Shown: one piece after another, positions 1 through 9,673 of the stretch
How positions within the stretch are numbered: position 1 is the first letter of the stretch
Layout of the letters: each line of letters begins with the position of its first letter
Origin: Carex sylvatica
Lineage: Eukaryota > Streptophyta > Magnoliopsida > Poales > Cyperaceae
Direction: 5' to 3'
Assembly: GCA_964058845.1 (NCBI GenBank)
Contig: CAXKVR010000733.1
Span: forward strand, 1-22,348
DNA length: 22,348 nt
The notes under the pieces: model-generated
What the model was told of the DNA's origin: nothing
Database searches by the model: none
What the model saw: the letters and a program-made list of their open reading frames with translations, nothing else
Made by a program: the position numbers and the translations under genes

Positions 1-645
1 TTTTTGAATACTGTTGCTACTTCTTTCCTTTTTTTCAGCAAATACACTCATGTCATGCGAGTATAATCATCAATAAATAACACAAACAATCTATATCCAA
101 ACACAGATTCAACCGGGGATGGTCCCCACACATCATAATGAACAAGCTCAAATGATTTTTCACATTGATTTAAACTGATATGGTAAGGTACACGATGACT
201 TTTTGCCTTGATACAGGTTTCACAAGTGAACTAAGATATGTCTATACTAGAAAACAAACTAGGTAAGATTTTTCGCATATAGCCAAAGGAAGGGTGTCCT
301 AACCGTCTATGCCATGTCCAAATCTTATCCTCAGTTTTTGAAGTTTCTTTTGCTAAGTTATTCCTTCCAGTCTTGAGATCTTCCAAGTGATACAAGCGAC
401 CTCTCTTAGAACCACACCCAATGATCTCCTTTGTGAGTATATCCCGTATAATGCAAAAGTTTGGAAACATGATAACTACACAATTCATTTCATCAGTTAG
501 TTGGCCAATAGAGATTAATCGCGTAGTTAGGGATGGTACAAGTAGTGTATTATTCAATACTAGAGATTGACTAATCCCCACATCACCTGTCCCTTTCACC
601 GGGTAGCTAACTCCATCTGCATTATAAATCTTGTGCACTCTGGGC
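1..645 (-). pseudogene. Copia pol remnant: GAG-pre-integrase and start of integrase
   Basis: This is an internal piece of a Ty1/Copia polyprotein, read on the minus strand and running off the left edge of the window. From about 645 down to 233 it encodes the pre-integrase region, including the typical WHRRLGHPSFGYM segment. The frame continues after a stop at 231-233 into the integrase zinc-finger C-x2-C (CETCIKAKSHRVPY), the first catalytic Asp (VHYDVWGP), and FIDDYTRMT, followed by a second stop at 48-50 where the family normally has Trp (TGG to TGA). Protease and gag should lie at higher coordinates but are absent. The frame loses all Copia similarity near 645, where unrelated sequence starts with GGGCCTGTTCGG. 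This belongs to a different Copia family and the opposite strand from the element at 2-6 kb. It is dead. Confidence 0.9.
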
Positions 646-1477
646 CTGTTCGGCAATCTATGGAATAGCAAGATAATAAAGGAGAATAAAGGAATTGTGG
701 AATTAGAAATTAACCACTCTTCTTCTCTATTCCAATTGTGTTCGGTAAACTCAGCTAATGGAATAGTAAAAGCGAACACTCATTAAAATACAATAATAAT
801 TGTAAATGACTCTTATATCCTTATTGAGTTTGGTTAGTGCACCAACATCATGTGTAGTACATTATTAAAATGCATATTCAATAAAATGATGAATGTAAAT
901 TCAAGAAATAAAATTATGAAATAAAAGTTAATAACATAGTTAAAATATTCTAATTAAATGTTGAATTAGTATTAGCAACAGTAAAAAATATCTATAATAA
1001 GTTTTAAATTGAACATGTTATCTGTGTTTTCTTTAGTTGAATAATTAAACACAGCAAAGATGATGGTACAACATGAGCACAACATCATATTATCATCCTC
1101 AAAAGCAAAGATAAGCTTGTTTTTGAGTCAGAAAAAAAAATGAGGTCAATACCACCAGCACCGCCCACTAATTAATAGTATTGTTATGATTATAATTATT
1201 GTAGGCATTTAAGAAAAAAAACTATTTTGTACCCAATTTAAGATCATGTGTACCAGAAAAACTGATACACCCACCTCCATTGTACCTGTACCAGCAAAAT
1301 TTACAACGCCCTTTTAAACCCCCAAATTCCCCAAACTTACAATTTACATAGAAGCCCTTTGGAAGGAATAATGTTCCATATCAATTTGTCATCTAAAAAT
1401 AAGCAACCACCAAGAAGAACGTAATGCAATTTCACAACTAGCATAAAAATATAATGAATTCAAAACAATAATGCAAT
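646..1477. other. AT-rich non-coding stretch, no gene seen
   Basis: I see no gene here. The left end (about 642-780) breaks the Copia remnant and begins GGGCCTGTTCGGC, which resembles the ends of some plant hAT-type MITEs, but I could not find a matching inverted end. Around 1249-1295 there are two copies of TGTACCAG, a motif that recurs in the leader of the neighbouring Copia element (2498-2610). Confidence 0.5.
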
Positions 1478-1618
1478 TTATCGACTAAAATCTTTATCTC
1501 GGGATGCTCGATACTTCTCAGTTGTTAGCTCAGATTGGTCGTTTACACCCTTGGCACTCCCCTTCTTTTTACCATTGCTACCCTTCCTTGCGCTTGATGA
1601 ACTTATATTTGAATCCAT
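1478..1618 (-). CDS. Short unrecognised ORF, 46 codons
   Basis: The minus strand holds a 46-codon ORF from an ATG at 1618 to TAA at 1478-1480. The product is very polar: it starts MDSNISSSSARKG, has a basic Lys/Gly/Ser-rich middle, and ends KYRASRDKDFSR. It lies in AT-rich DNA and has clearly higher GC than its flanks. The Ser-rich then basic start resembles N-termini of several plant nuclear or transposon-encoded proteins, but I recognise no family. It could be the first exon of a degraded transposon gene, a small gene, or chance. Confidence 0.2.
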   Translation of the reverse strand: MDSNISSSSARKGSNGKKKGSAKGVNDQSELTTEKYRASRDKDFSR

Positions 1619-1990
1619 GAAACTTATCCTACGAAAAGAATAAAGAAAATTTAATCTAAAATAATATATGCATGATATTTTCTACATTGTATCCTTGAGG
1701 TAATAAAGGCTTTTTATATATTGTAGATTGTGTACCTAAGGTTGGTACTGGTACTGATTTACCAGTTCAAGGATGACTTGGGCTGAGGCCTTATGTAATC
1801 AAGATATTCCTATGATAGGATAAAATAAGACATATCAACAAATACAAAATAGTAATGTTTGTATCCATACTGATGTTTATCTATTGAAGAATAAATAAAT
1901 CTGCCTCAGAATATTCATCATTGGCAGTTTTAGGCAACAAATAAAGTAGCCTCCAAGTATATAGCTGTTAAGCTATTTTTGGTATCTAGC
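1619..1990. other. Non-coding stretch upstream of Copia element 1
   Basis: No gene is supported. The stretch near 1740-1765 carries TTGGTACTGGTACTGAT, the reverse of the TGTACCAG motif found at 1249-1290 and 2498-2610. The start of the 5' LTR of the following element may lie in this stretch rather than at 1991. Confidence 0.4.
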
Positions 1991-2185
1991 TGAATCTTAG
2001 TAACGGCTAGTAAATCTTTGTAATTAAGGCACAATTAGGATGCAGATTACAGCACTGTATTTAGGAAATAGTACAACGGCTAGTTGGATTTTAGGCTATA
2101 AATAATCATGTATAGATCTTGTATCAGAATAGAACTATCAATAAAAAACAATATTTCATAATTCGTTTTTCCACTCTAAATTTCA
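1991..2185 (+). repeat. Possible 5' LTR of element 1
   Basis: The right end is well placed: it ends CA two bases before TGGTATCAGAGC, the usual Copia primer-binding site. A TATA-like GCTATAAATA lies near 2094. The element AACGGCTAGT occurs twice inside, which is common in Copia LTRs. The left end (TG at 1991) rests only on a weak terminal inverted match, and there is no second LTR to compare. Confidence 0.45.
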
Positions 2186-2188
2186 ATA

Positions 2189-2200
2189 TGGTATCAGAGC
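2189..2200 (+). promoter_or_regulatory. Primer-binding site of element 1 (initiator tRNA-Met)
   Basis: TGGTATCAGAGC is the standard minus-strand primer site of plant Copia elements, complementary to an internal cut of initiator tRNA-Met. It lies just after the LTR end. Confidence 0.85.
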
Positions 2201-2222
2201 ATAAGTAAATCCTGTAAATCAC

Positions 2223-2370
2223 GCAACAAGCAACAAGCAACAAGCAACAAGCAACAAACAAACAAAGGATCTAGAGCCGATAGAGCCAAAAGAACCCCAG
2301 ATTCAAGCAACGAGCAAATAGGGTCTAGAGCCAACAGAGCCAAAAGAACCCCAAACTCAATCAGATCTGC
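2223..2370 (+). repeat. Leader repeats: (GCAACAA)n and a 58-bp duplication
   Basis: Five heptamers GCAACAA run from about 2223 to 2257. They are followed by two copies of a segment starting TCTAGAGCC, containing AGAGCCAAAAGAACCCCA, about 58 bp apart (near 2269 and 2327). These sit in the untranslated leader of element 1. Confidence 0.7.
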
Positions 2371-2712
2371 AAAATTTTCTTCCTTATCATTTTTTTTTTC
2401 CTATTCCTTATCATTTGCAGATTTTTTTCTTTCACCAAAAATCAGCAAAAAAAAGAAAAAAAAATAACAAGCACCAAGTAAAATCTGAAAAATCACTGTA
2501 CCCTGTACCAGTAAACATTTTACTTAAAACCAGAAAAATCTGAAAACATGTACCAGTAACCCGTTTTAACCAGAAAAACCAATCAGTTCCGATCAGAACT
2601 GATACCTGTACCAGAAACCCCTTTTTTTAAGGAATTTTTTTATTTTTTTTACTTATCTGAGAGCTCTTAAGCCAAGATTAATAAGCAATTCGGTCTCGGA
2701 TCTTGATTTCAG

Positions 2713-2991
2713 TTGAAGATGCAAAGTCTTGACAATATGGTGGTCAGAATCCAACAAGAGTCTAGGCAAGCCCTCATGAACTCTCGACAGTTGGAAAACT
2801 CTGAGAACAAAGCTTTCAAGGTAAACAACTCCAACCTTAGCTTTAGGGATGCGGCCAGGTTGAGGGGAGTTCCAAGCACTGATCGGTGTGACCACTGCAA
2901 GCGAGCAGGACACAACCGTGATGGGTGTCGAATCCTCCAGCCCCATCTCCGAACAACCCGAGAGAAGGGAGAAAGAGAAGGAGGAAACTAG
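2713..2991 (+). pseudogene. Copia gag remnant with one zinc knuckle
   Basis: About 92 codons are open. The recognisable part is a CCHC zinc knuckle, CDHCKRAGHNRDGC (C-x2-C-x4-H-x4-C), near residues 59-72, which binds retroelement RNA in intact gag. The N-terminal gag capsid region is missing, so this is a small 3' piece with a stop (TGA) just upstream at 2704-2706. The frame ends at TAG (2989-2991), but the same frame continues past it and past a second stop (3172-3174) into the protease motif, so gag and pol were once one polyprotein. Confidence 0.8.
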
Positions 2992-3174
2992 GGCGGTGGC
3001 GGCGCAAGAAAGGAAAATTTGAAGGGTTTGAGTAAAGGTGCGGACACAAATGAAAATGGAGGCAAATCCAAACATGCTCAATCAAGCAGCCCCTCTGGAT
3101 TATCTGTGGCTCAATCAATGAAGCTCAGTCAATTGTTAACCCAATTAAATAGTGTGCTACAGCAGCAAATTTGA

Positions 3175-4320
3175 GGTTTTGTACATTCCAAATCTATTTC
3201 TAATTCTTGCAAAATTGACAATAATTTTAAATTTGCAAATCTGCGTCACAATACAAGTAAATGGATTATTGATTCGGGTGCAACTGACCATATGACATGG
3301 GATCCAACCAAATTAGAAAATATTACGCAAAATAAAGACCCTCAACATGTGATTGTACAACTAAATTTTTTACAAAAAATGTGAATGATATTTTGTATTT
3401 ACCAAACTTTAACTCAAACTTATTATCGGTTAGTAAAATAACCCAAGAGTTGAATTGCAATGTCATATTCTTATCAAATAAAGTAACCATTAAGGACCAA
3501 AAATCTGGGAATATGATTGGTGAGGGATATTTAAAAAATGGTCTTTATTACCTCGAGGAAAATAACAACAAATGTCTTGTGCCATTAAATTCAGTAGATC
3601 GTGACAAATTATTACACCGACGATTTGGTCATCCATCTAATCAAGTTTAAATAAACTTTTTTGTTATAATCTTGATTCAAAAAATTGTGATGTGTGTAAA
3701 TTTTCAAAACAAACTAAATTATAATTTTCTTGATCCACCAATATGTCAGAAAAATATTTTGACTTAATTCATTCAGATGTTTGGGGTCCAGCCCCTATCA
3801 ATTCTTATAATTATTTTATATACTTTGTCACATTTATTGATGATTTTTCTCGTACAACTTAGGTATACCTTTTGAAAGGAAAACATGAAGTCTTTTCATA
3901 CTTTCAAGACTTCTATAACTTTGTCGAAAATCAATATAACGCAAAAATTAAAATTTTTAGGTCTAATAATGGGACAAAATACATAAATAAAAATTTCGTA
4001 GATTTGTTTAAACAAAAAGGAATTTTACATCAAACCACATGCATCAATACACCCGAACAAAATGGAGTTTCAGAAAGAAAAAATAGACATTTACTTGAAG
4101 TTACTAGATCACTTCTCTTTCAAAACAATATTCCAAAAACTTATTGGTCAGACGCAGTGTTAACATCAACTTATCTTATAAATAGACTACCAAGTACTAG
4201 ACTTAGGAACATGAGTCCTTTAGAAATTCTTAAGGGTAGAAAAATTGATCTTGACCATATAAGAATATTTGGGGTATACATGTTTTGTGCATACAAAAAA
4301 ACAAGACAAGTTAGATAAAA
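3175..4320 (+). pseudogene. Copia protease and integrase remnant
   Basis: The aspartic protease motif WIIDSGATDHMT lies at about 3262-3297. A frameshift near 3360 moves into the pre-integrase block (NDILYLPNFNSNLLSVSK), ending with RRFGHPSN and TAA at 3648. Integrase follows: zinc-finger CDVCKFSKQTK, first Asp in IHSDVWGP, then FIDDFSRTT and a TAG near 3860 replacing the expected Trp. The second catalytic Asp block reads RSNNG instead of the usual RSDNG, so that Asp is Asn (about 3964). The third catalytic residue, Glu in VSERKNRH, is kept. A further frameshift falls near 4270. The enzyme is dead by stops, frameshifts and catalytic loss. Confidence 0.9.
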
Positions 4321-6030
4321 ATTCGGTTAAAGTTATTTTTTTGGGATACTCCTCAGAAAAGAAAGGATATAAGTATTATGATCCAAAAAACCATAAGCTT
4401 TATATTTCACGAGATGTGTCATTCTTTGAAAATGAACCATATTATTAAACAAATGAACAAGGAAATGCACAAGATCAACCAATACAATTGTCTCCAAATA
4501 ATTTTATATTTTCTGAAGAAATAAATCAAGAATAGGTTGAAGGAGATCACACTGGTGAAACAAGTGCAATCCCTTTAGGGGGAGAAAATGAAGAAACTGA
4601 GTCAAGTGAAGAAGCATCTCAGGAAGAGATTGAAATTGACTCAAGCAAAGAAGCAACTCAAGAAGAAAATGACTTAAGAAGGTCAAAAAGAAAAACTCAG
4701 CCTCCTATCAAACTAAGGGATTATGTATCCCATCAGGTGATGTATCCAATTCAAGAATTTATTTCTTATGATAAGGTATCTCTTACATACCGGGCCTACT
4801 TGGGTAGCATAAATAATCAAACCGAACCAACCAATTTTAACGAAGCCAACCAAAGTCCAGTTTGGGCTAAGGCTATAAAAGAAGAACTTCAAACTTTAGA
4901 AAAAAATAATACATGAGATATTATTCATCTACCAAAAAATAAAAAGACTCTAGGTTGTAAATGGGTATATAAAATTAAATACAATGGTGACGGTACGGTT
5001 GAAAGGTACAAAGCTAGGTTAGTGGCCAAATGATTCACCCAAACTTATGGTATTGACTACCAAGAAACTTTTGCACCAGTAGCAAAAATGAATACCATTA
5101 GAATTTTACTATCAGTAGCCACCAACTTAGGATGGAATTTGTTCCAAATTGACGTAAAAAATGTATTTCTCCCAGGAACGTTTGAAGAAGAGGTATACAT
5201 GACTCTTCCTCCAGGACATAAGAATGTATCAGATCCAACATTGGCATGTAAGTTAAAAAAGGCAATCTATGGGCTAAAACAATCTCCAAGAGCATGGTAT
5301 GCCAAGCTAAGCTTTTCTCTTTTAAAAATTAATTTTAATAAAAGCACTGCTGATTCCTCTATGTTTGTCAAAGATTCGCAAAATTGCAACACTATTATTC
5401 TTGTCTATATAGATGATATTATCATCACCGGAAATAATAATGATGAAATAAAAAAGGTTAAACAATATTTGAAGGAGGAATTTGATACCAAGGACCTTGG
5501 GAATATTTCATATTTTCTAGGAATAGAAATAGCCCACTCAAGGAAAGGTTTATTTCTATGCTAAATAAAATATGTCATTGACTTGTTAAAAGAAACTGGT
5601 AAATTGGGAGCTAAACCAGCCAATACTCCAATGGAGACAAATATTAAACTTAGAATTGAAGATGGTTAACCACTATCTGATATAGGACAATATCAAAGGT
5701 TGGTAGGTAAGTTAATTTATCTTACTGTTACTAGACCTGACATTGCCTTTGCAGTTAGTGTTATAAGCCAATTCATTCATGCTCCACGCACCAGTCATTT
5801 GAGTGCAATTGATAGAATACTGAGATATCTTAAATGCACTCGAGGTCAAGGAATTTGGATAAAAAATAATAATTCTAATGATGTGGTTGGTTATTCTGAT
5901 GCAGATTGGGCCGGTAGCTGCGACAGAAAATCAACCACTGGCTTTTGTGCTTTTATAGGTGGCAACTTGGTCACTTTGAGGAATAAGAAACAAAATGTTG
6001 TGGCAAGATCAAGTGCGGAAGCCCAACGAT
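4320..6030 (+). pseudogene. Copia reverse transcriptase and truncated RNase H remnant
   Basis: After the integrase C-terminus (VIFLGYSSEKKGY) comes an acidic linker, then the RT start block (WAKAIKEEL, LGCKWVYKIKYN), QETFAPVAKM, KKAIYGLKQSPRAWY and the catalytic box VYIDDIIITG near 5405-5434. The connection block GKLIYLTVTRPDIAFAV follows. RNase H keeps GYSDADWAGS and KSTTGFCAFIGG, and ends at RSSAEAQR where the family continues EAEY. Stops at about 4446, 4534, 4915, 5031, 5562 and 5667 break the frame. Most look like TGG to TGA or CAA/CAG to TAA/TAG changes. Confidence 0.9.
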
Positions 6031-6032
6031 AA

Positions 6033-7096
6033 AATTCTTTTTTTTTCTGATGAAATTTTTTTCATTTATTTCTTCTCGCTGCCCAAGCCCAACGATTTTG
6101 AATTTCAATTCCACTAACAATCCGATGTTTGACGTGTTCGGATCCTACGCGGCCAAGTCAAATAACGTGTGTGGTGTGTATGAATTTATTAGATTCGAAT
6201 AAAAAATTGCTCCAGAAAATAGAGGCTAAGATTATTTTGATTCCATCTATGGCACCTAAAACCTCCATTACCAATATAATACACTATTTTATTTAATAAT
6301 AATTTTTATAAATAGAGAATTCTAGAGTTGATATAATGTCAAAATAAATGTCATGTGCTGACATAAATATTCAAAGAAAAATTATTTCATATGTATGACA
6401 TATCATATAAATTTAATATTTAACAGAATATAGACATATAATAAATATAGTATAAGTTCCATATGACTATTGGACTGGGTACTTAATTAATTAATTTATT
6501 GAGTACATTAGGCCCAAATGACAAGTGCAAATTAAGTGGGGACCAAGGTAAGATTAGCCTTGGCGAAGGGATAAGGATAACCAGAACTTAGTCATGTTTA
6601 TTGAATAACTAAATAATCTTATATTAATCATTCTATAATTTGACTTATACAGGAGATTTTTGGGTGATTGAAAAAGCATTGTTGCCCTGTTTCTCATTAT
6701 AAATAGATGAGAAAAAATTTATGGCAAAAAACCCTCACATTTTCTGGTCCGTTTTACCCCCCCTTTTTGAAGGAACACGATTTCAGTTAGATTGAGTTCA
6801 AATCAGTTCAAATTCGAAAATGACCTTTTCTCTTGTGCTGCGATTAATTCCTACAGAAAAAGAAAGTTAATTTAGTGACTTCTTAGGGTAATTTGTTAAT
6901 TTAGTGCCTTTTTAGGGTAAGATGGAAGCATCAAACCTACCCTCAATATTTTTTTTAACTGAAAAGTGTAGTTTTGAGCAAATTAAATTAAATTTAGTTC
7001 ATTAATTATTTGTCAAAAATAACTGGATCTAGCTACGTCGCTGTACAAAGTTGTTTCTTTTTACCCTCACTTGTTTCTTTTTACCTTCATTTAGCA
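6033..7096. other. AT-rich non-coding stretch between two Copia elements
   Basis: No gene is supported. AAGCCCAACGAT occurs at the truncated end of element 1 (about 6019) and again about 66 bp on (near 6085), a possible trace of the truncation event. A 29-bp tandem duplication lies at 6866-6923 (starting GTTAATTTAGTG, ending TTAGGGTAA). At 7034-7053 there is a 20-bp block starting TACGTCGCTGTAC that recurs right after the next element, at 9990-10009. Confidence 0.5.
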
Positions 7097-7101
7097 CCAA
7101 G
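7097..7101. repeat. Left target-site duplication CCAAG
   Basis: Five bases directly left of the TGTTGG start of the left LTR, identical to the five after the right LTR. Five bases is the usual Copia duplication length. Confidence 0.9.
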
Positions 7102-7495
7102 TGTTGGAAATTTCTGAAGGATACAACAATAGAGAGAACAAATTTGCTGCTGAAATTTAAGTTCTATTGCTTCCTTAATTCGGATACAAAGTACATCTGA
7201 ATTTATAGCTAAACATTAATCTAAATTTAGAAACCTACTACAACTCATGACTCAACTAAATTTAGAAAAACTAACCCCACTACTTGCACTAATTATGTCT
7301 AGAGTAAATAAGGAAACAACTAACTCCACTACACGCCTATAGCAGAATCTAAAAATAGTGAACCACTAAATTCTCTAACACAAACTTCTATATTTGGTAG
7401 ACACGTCATAGACTTCTATTTCTAGTAGACACATTATCTCCACTGAATCATAGGCTTCTAATTCGGTGTTGTTAATTTTGGATCAATATTTAACA
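7102..7495 (-). repeat. 3' LTR of element 2 (left copy, 394 bp)
   Basis: Reads TGTTGGAAAT at its left and ATATTTAACA at its right on the plus strand. It matches the copy at 9674-9984 almost base for base, but has two extra segments of about 45 bp (near 7108-7153) and 38 bp (near 7330-7368). Both lie between short direct repeats (GAAATTT; CCACTA). Confidence 0.93.
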
Positions 7496-7504
7496 CTCCC
7501 CCTT
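7496..7504 (-). promoter_or_regulatory. Polypurine tract of element 2
   Basis: On the minus strand AAGGGGGAG lies immediately upstream of the 3' LTR start (TGTTAAATATTG). It is the expected plus-strand DNA primer site of an LTR retrotransposon. Confidence 0.85.
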
Positions 7505-7533
7505 GATACAAAATTGCCAACTCCATGTGCCGA

Positions 7534-9627
7534 TTAAAATTGTTCAAATTTGCTTCGTGCTAATGCCTTCGTAAGCACGTCTGCTACCTGCTTGTCTGAA
7601 TTGACATATCTGATCTCAACGTCACCATTTGTCACAAGGTCATGAATGAGATGAACACTTGTGTCAATATGCTTGGTCCTTTCATGAACTTCTGGATTTT
7701 GCACCATTGCTATTGCTGATTGGTTGTCACAGAATATCACTGTAGGCTGTTGCTGTTCCTGCTCAAAATCAGCAAGTATACGCCTCAACAAAACTGCTTG
7801 ACAAGCCGCTGAACTGACTGCTGAATATTTTGCCTCAGAGGTTGACAACGCCACAGTTGCTTGCTTTGAACTTTCACCAACCTTGACAATTACCTTCTCT
7901 TGCTTGATAACAATATCTTCTGTGATCATCTTTTTCAAAATATCTCCCTTAATACTTTTCATCTCCAGAAAACCTCTTCCATTTCCAAATGAATCAGACA
8001 CTTGACTTGGCATGTCACCTCCTCTTTCCATGATTACCTCTGCTTGGGTTAACAGGTCTGGAGTCAATCCACTACCATCTAGTGCTGGAATTCTTACTTC
8101 TCTCTTCTTGTCAATATTCCTTCCTTTTGTAAACTCTTCTTTTTCATCTCCCTCTCCTATCTTTTCTTCTATGGGCTCTTCTTCTTCTTCGACTACATGA
8201 TCTTCCTCCTCTGTGATTGTAGGCTCTTGCTCAGGATTGACTTCTACAATATGTAGTCTCATCAAGGAAAGTCCCTTTTCTTCTTTCTCTGCCTCCATTT
8301 GTACAGGCTGGTCGAAACATGATTCTGCCATCCTCAGCACTTGTGTATCAGTAATGGTAACCAGATCCCCATCAGAATCCTTGTACTTGATCAACACAGA
8401 TTTTAATGAAGGAAAAATCTTTGTCACAATATCTCTCAACACCTTGAAACTACATTTTTCTGGCATTTGAGCCAGCCGTATATCATGGTTGTACACCAGC
8501 TTCAACGACCTCTGACGATTGAGCCCTAGATTCTCCACCTTGAGGGCTTTTTCATCAAACAAAATATTTCTACTCACCATGATTTTGCCACTTCCTGGAC
8601 TGCTGCCACCATTTTCTTTTGTATGCACTCCTACTGTGCTCTTGCTGCTTGCATCAATCTTGTCAATAGCGCTGCTGGCCAAGAAGAGAGTTGGTTGCGC
8701 ATCCTCCTCTACAACATTGGCTTGCTCTTCCTCACGCTTCTTCTTGTAGCAATCAGCCTGCACATGGCCAATTCTGTGACAATAGTGGCATTCAACGCCT
8801 TGCTTGCCTTGTTCGTCTTCCCTCTTCTTCTTGTAGCAATCTGCCTTGATGTGACCGAACTTGTGGCAATAGTAGCACTCAATATCCTTCTTTGTTGTTT
8901 GTTGTTGTTGATGGTTGTCTCCGCTGCTCGTGCCTCTTCCATGACCTCTGCTGTTACCTTGGCCTAGACCTCTGCCTTGCTGTTGGCTTCTTGAGGAATC
9001 ACCCTTGGTATAGAAAGCTTTGGTGTCGTCCTTAACTTCTGATCGGTTGAGACGAACTTCATGGACCTGCAGTGATCCCATCAACTCGTCGAAAGAGTAT
9101 GTGGACAGGTCCTTGGACTCTTCGATTGCTGCCACGACATGGTTGAATTTTGTTGTAAGGCTGCGGAGTACCTTCATAACCACGATCTTTTCTGTGATAT
9201 CTTCACCACAACTCTTGATTTGGTTGACGGTGGATGTGACTCTTGTGAGAAATGCTTGAACAGATTCGCCTTGATTCATGTTCAACGTCTCAAACTCTCT
9301 TCTCAAGCCTTGTAGCCTTATCTCGCGAACTTTTGAATTTCCCTGGAATGCAGTTTTCAGGGTTGTCCATGCATCCTTTGCTGATGCTGCTGCTGCGATT
9401 TTTGTGAACACCGTGTCAACAACGGCTTGTTGAATGAAGAACAGCGCCTTCGCATCTCGCTTCGCTGTTTCTGCTGGTGTGGGATCCGTGCCTGGTTCTC
9501 CCGTCTCCACCAATTCCCATAGACCTTGCGACTTGAGCAAAGTTCGTATCTTGATGCTCCAGAACTCATAGTTGTCTTCCTTGAACAGCGGAATCGATGG
9601 ATTCAAAACGCTCATGTTCTCTGCCAT
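7534..9627 (-). CDS. Chimeric gag / host PB1 segment / RNase H-tail protein of element 2 (697 aa)
   Basis: The start is the ATG at 9627 in a good plant context (ACCATGG), 46 bases after the LTR. Residues 1-200 are Copia gag (DUF4219/UBN2 type: FKEDNYEFWSIKIRTLLKSQ). Two tandem CCHC zinc knuckles follow at C251-C264 and C280-C293, apparently a local duplication. Copia similarity stops near TLFLASS (residue 319), just where protease should begin. Residues about 374-438 are a PB1 domain (LKLVYNHDIRLAQMP, with the acidic YKDSDGDLVTIT motif), followed by LMRLHIVEVNPEQEP and a long Glu-rich run. This order matches plant Phox/CLMP1-like TPR-PB1 co-chaperone proteins. Residues 500-587 are unrecognised. 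From about 588 the RNase H tail resumes (ATVALSTSEAKY, FCDNQSAIAM, TKHIDTSVHLIHDL, QVADVLTKAL). The open frame suggests recent origin or use. The PB1 family call is from memory of conserved motifs. Confidence 0.92.
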   Translation of the reverse strand: MAENMSVLNPSIPLFKEDNYEFWSIKIRTLLKSQGLWELVETGEPGTDPTPAETAKRDAKALFFIQQAVVDTVFTKIAAAASAKDAWTTLKTAFQGNSKVREIRLQGLRREFETLNMNQGESVQAFLTRVTSTVNQIKSCGEDITEKIVVMKVLRSLTTKFNHVVAAIEESKDLSTYSFDELMGSLQVHEVRLNRSEVKDDTKAFYTKGDSSRSQQQGRGLGQGNSRGHGRGTSSGDNHQQQQTTKKDIECYYCHKFGHIKADCYKKKREDEQGKQGVECHYCHRIGHVQADCYKKKREEEQANVVEEDAQPTLFLASSAIDKIDASSKSTVGVHTKENGGSSPGSGKIMVSRNILFDEKALKVENLGLNRQRSLKLVYNHDIRLAQMPEKCSFKVLRDIVTKIFPSLKSVLIKYKDSDGDLVTITDTQVLRMAESCFDQPVQMEAEKEEKGLSLMRLHIVEVNPEQEPTITEEEDHVVEEEEEPIEEKIGEGDEKEEFTKGRNIDKKREVRIPALDGSGLTPDLLTQAEVIMERGGDMPSQVSDSFGNGRGFLEMKSIKGDILKKMITEDIVIKQEKVIVKVGESSKQATVALSTSEAKYSAVSSAACQAVLLRRILADFEQEQQQPTVIFCDNQSAIAMVQNPEVHERTKHIDTSVHLIHDLVTNGDVEIRYVNSDKQVADVLTKALARSKFEQF
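7867..8670 (-). other. Host-derived insert within element 2 (PB1 plus acidic linker)
   Basis: These are the approximate limits of the non-Copia part of the chimeric ORF (residues 320-587). The PB1 core is at about 8314-8508. It has the basic/acidic layout of a type I/II PB1: a Lys near the N-terminus (SLKLVY) and the acidic OPCA loop (KDSDGD). The flanking QEP-acidic linker supports the TPR-PB1 (Phox, CLMP1) family rather than NBR1 or ARF/IAA proteins. No intron-like break is visible, which suits capture through a spliced RNA. Exact junctions need the donor gene. Confidence 0.75.
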
Positions 9628-9657
9628 GGTAGGATCTGCCCTGATCTCAAACCTTTG

Positions 9658-9669
9658 GCTCTGATACCA
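9658..9669 (-). promoter_or_regulatory. Primer-binding site of element 2 (initiator tRNA-Met)
   Basis: Minus-strand TGGTATCAGAGC, extended by CAAAGG, begins a few bases after the 5' LTR end. It fixes the transcription direction as minus. Confidence 0.9.
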
Positions 9670-9673
9670 AATT

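Larger units (their letters stand above)
1991..6030 (+). mobile_element. Decayed, 3'-truncated Ty1/Copia LTR retrotransposon (element 1)
   Basis: A plus-strand Copia element in the canonical order: LTR, primer-binding site, gag, protease, integrase, reverse transcriptase, RNase H. Its right boundary is abrupt: RNase H stops matching the family near 6020, before the last conserved block, and no polypurine tract or 3' LTR follows. The left boundary is uncertain. I chose 1991 because TGAATCTTAG there is a near-inverse of the LTR's last bases (CTAAATTTCA, ending 2185). At least nine in-frame stops and two or more frameshifts separate the pieces. It cannot encode functional enzymes. Confidence 0.85.

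Noticed and set aside
642..780. hAT-type MITE starting GGGCCTGTTCGGC
   Set aside because: I could not find an inverted partner end or a target duplication within the next kilobase.
6033..7096. A 3' LTR for Copia element 1
   Set aside because: No polypurine tract and no sequence matching 1991-2185 was found after RNase H.
8012..9259. Several plus-strand ORFs across element 2
   Set aside because: All are antisense to the 697-codon ORF and resemble nothing.
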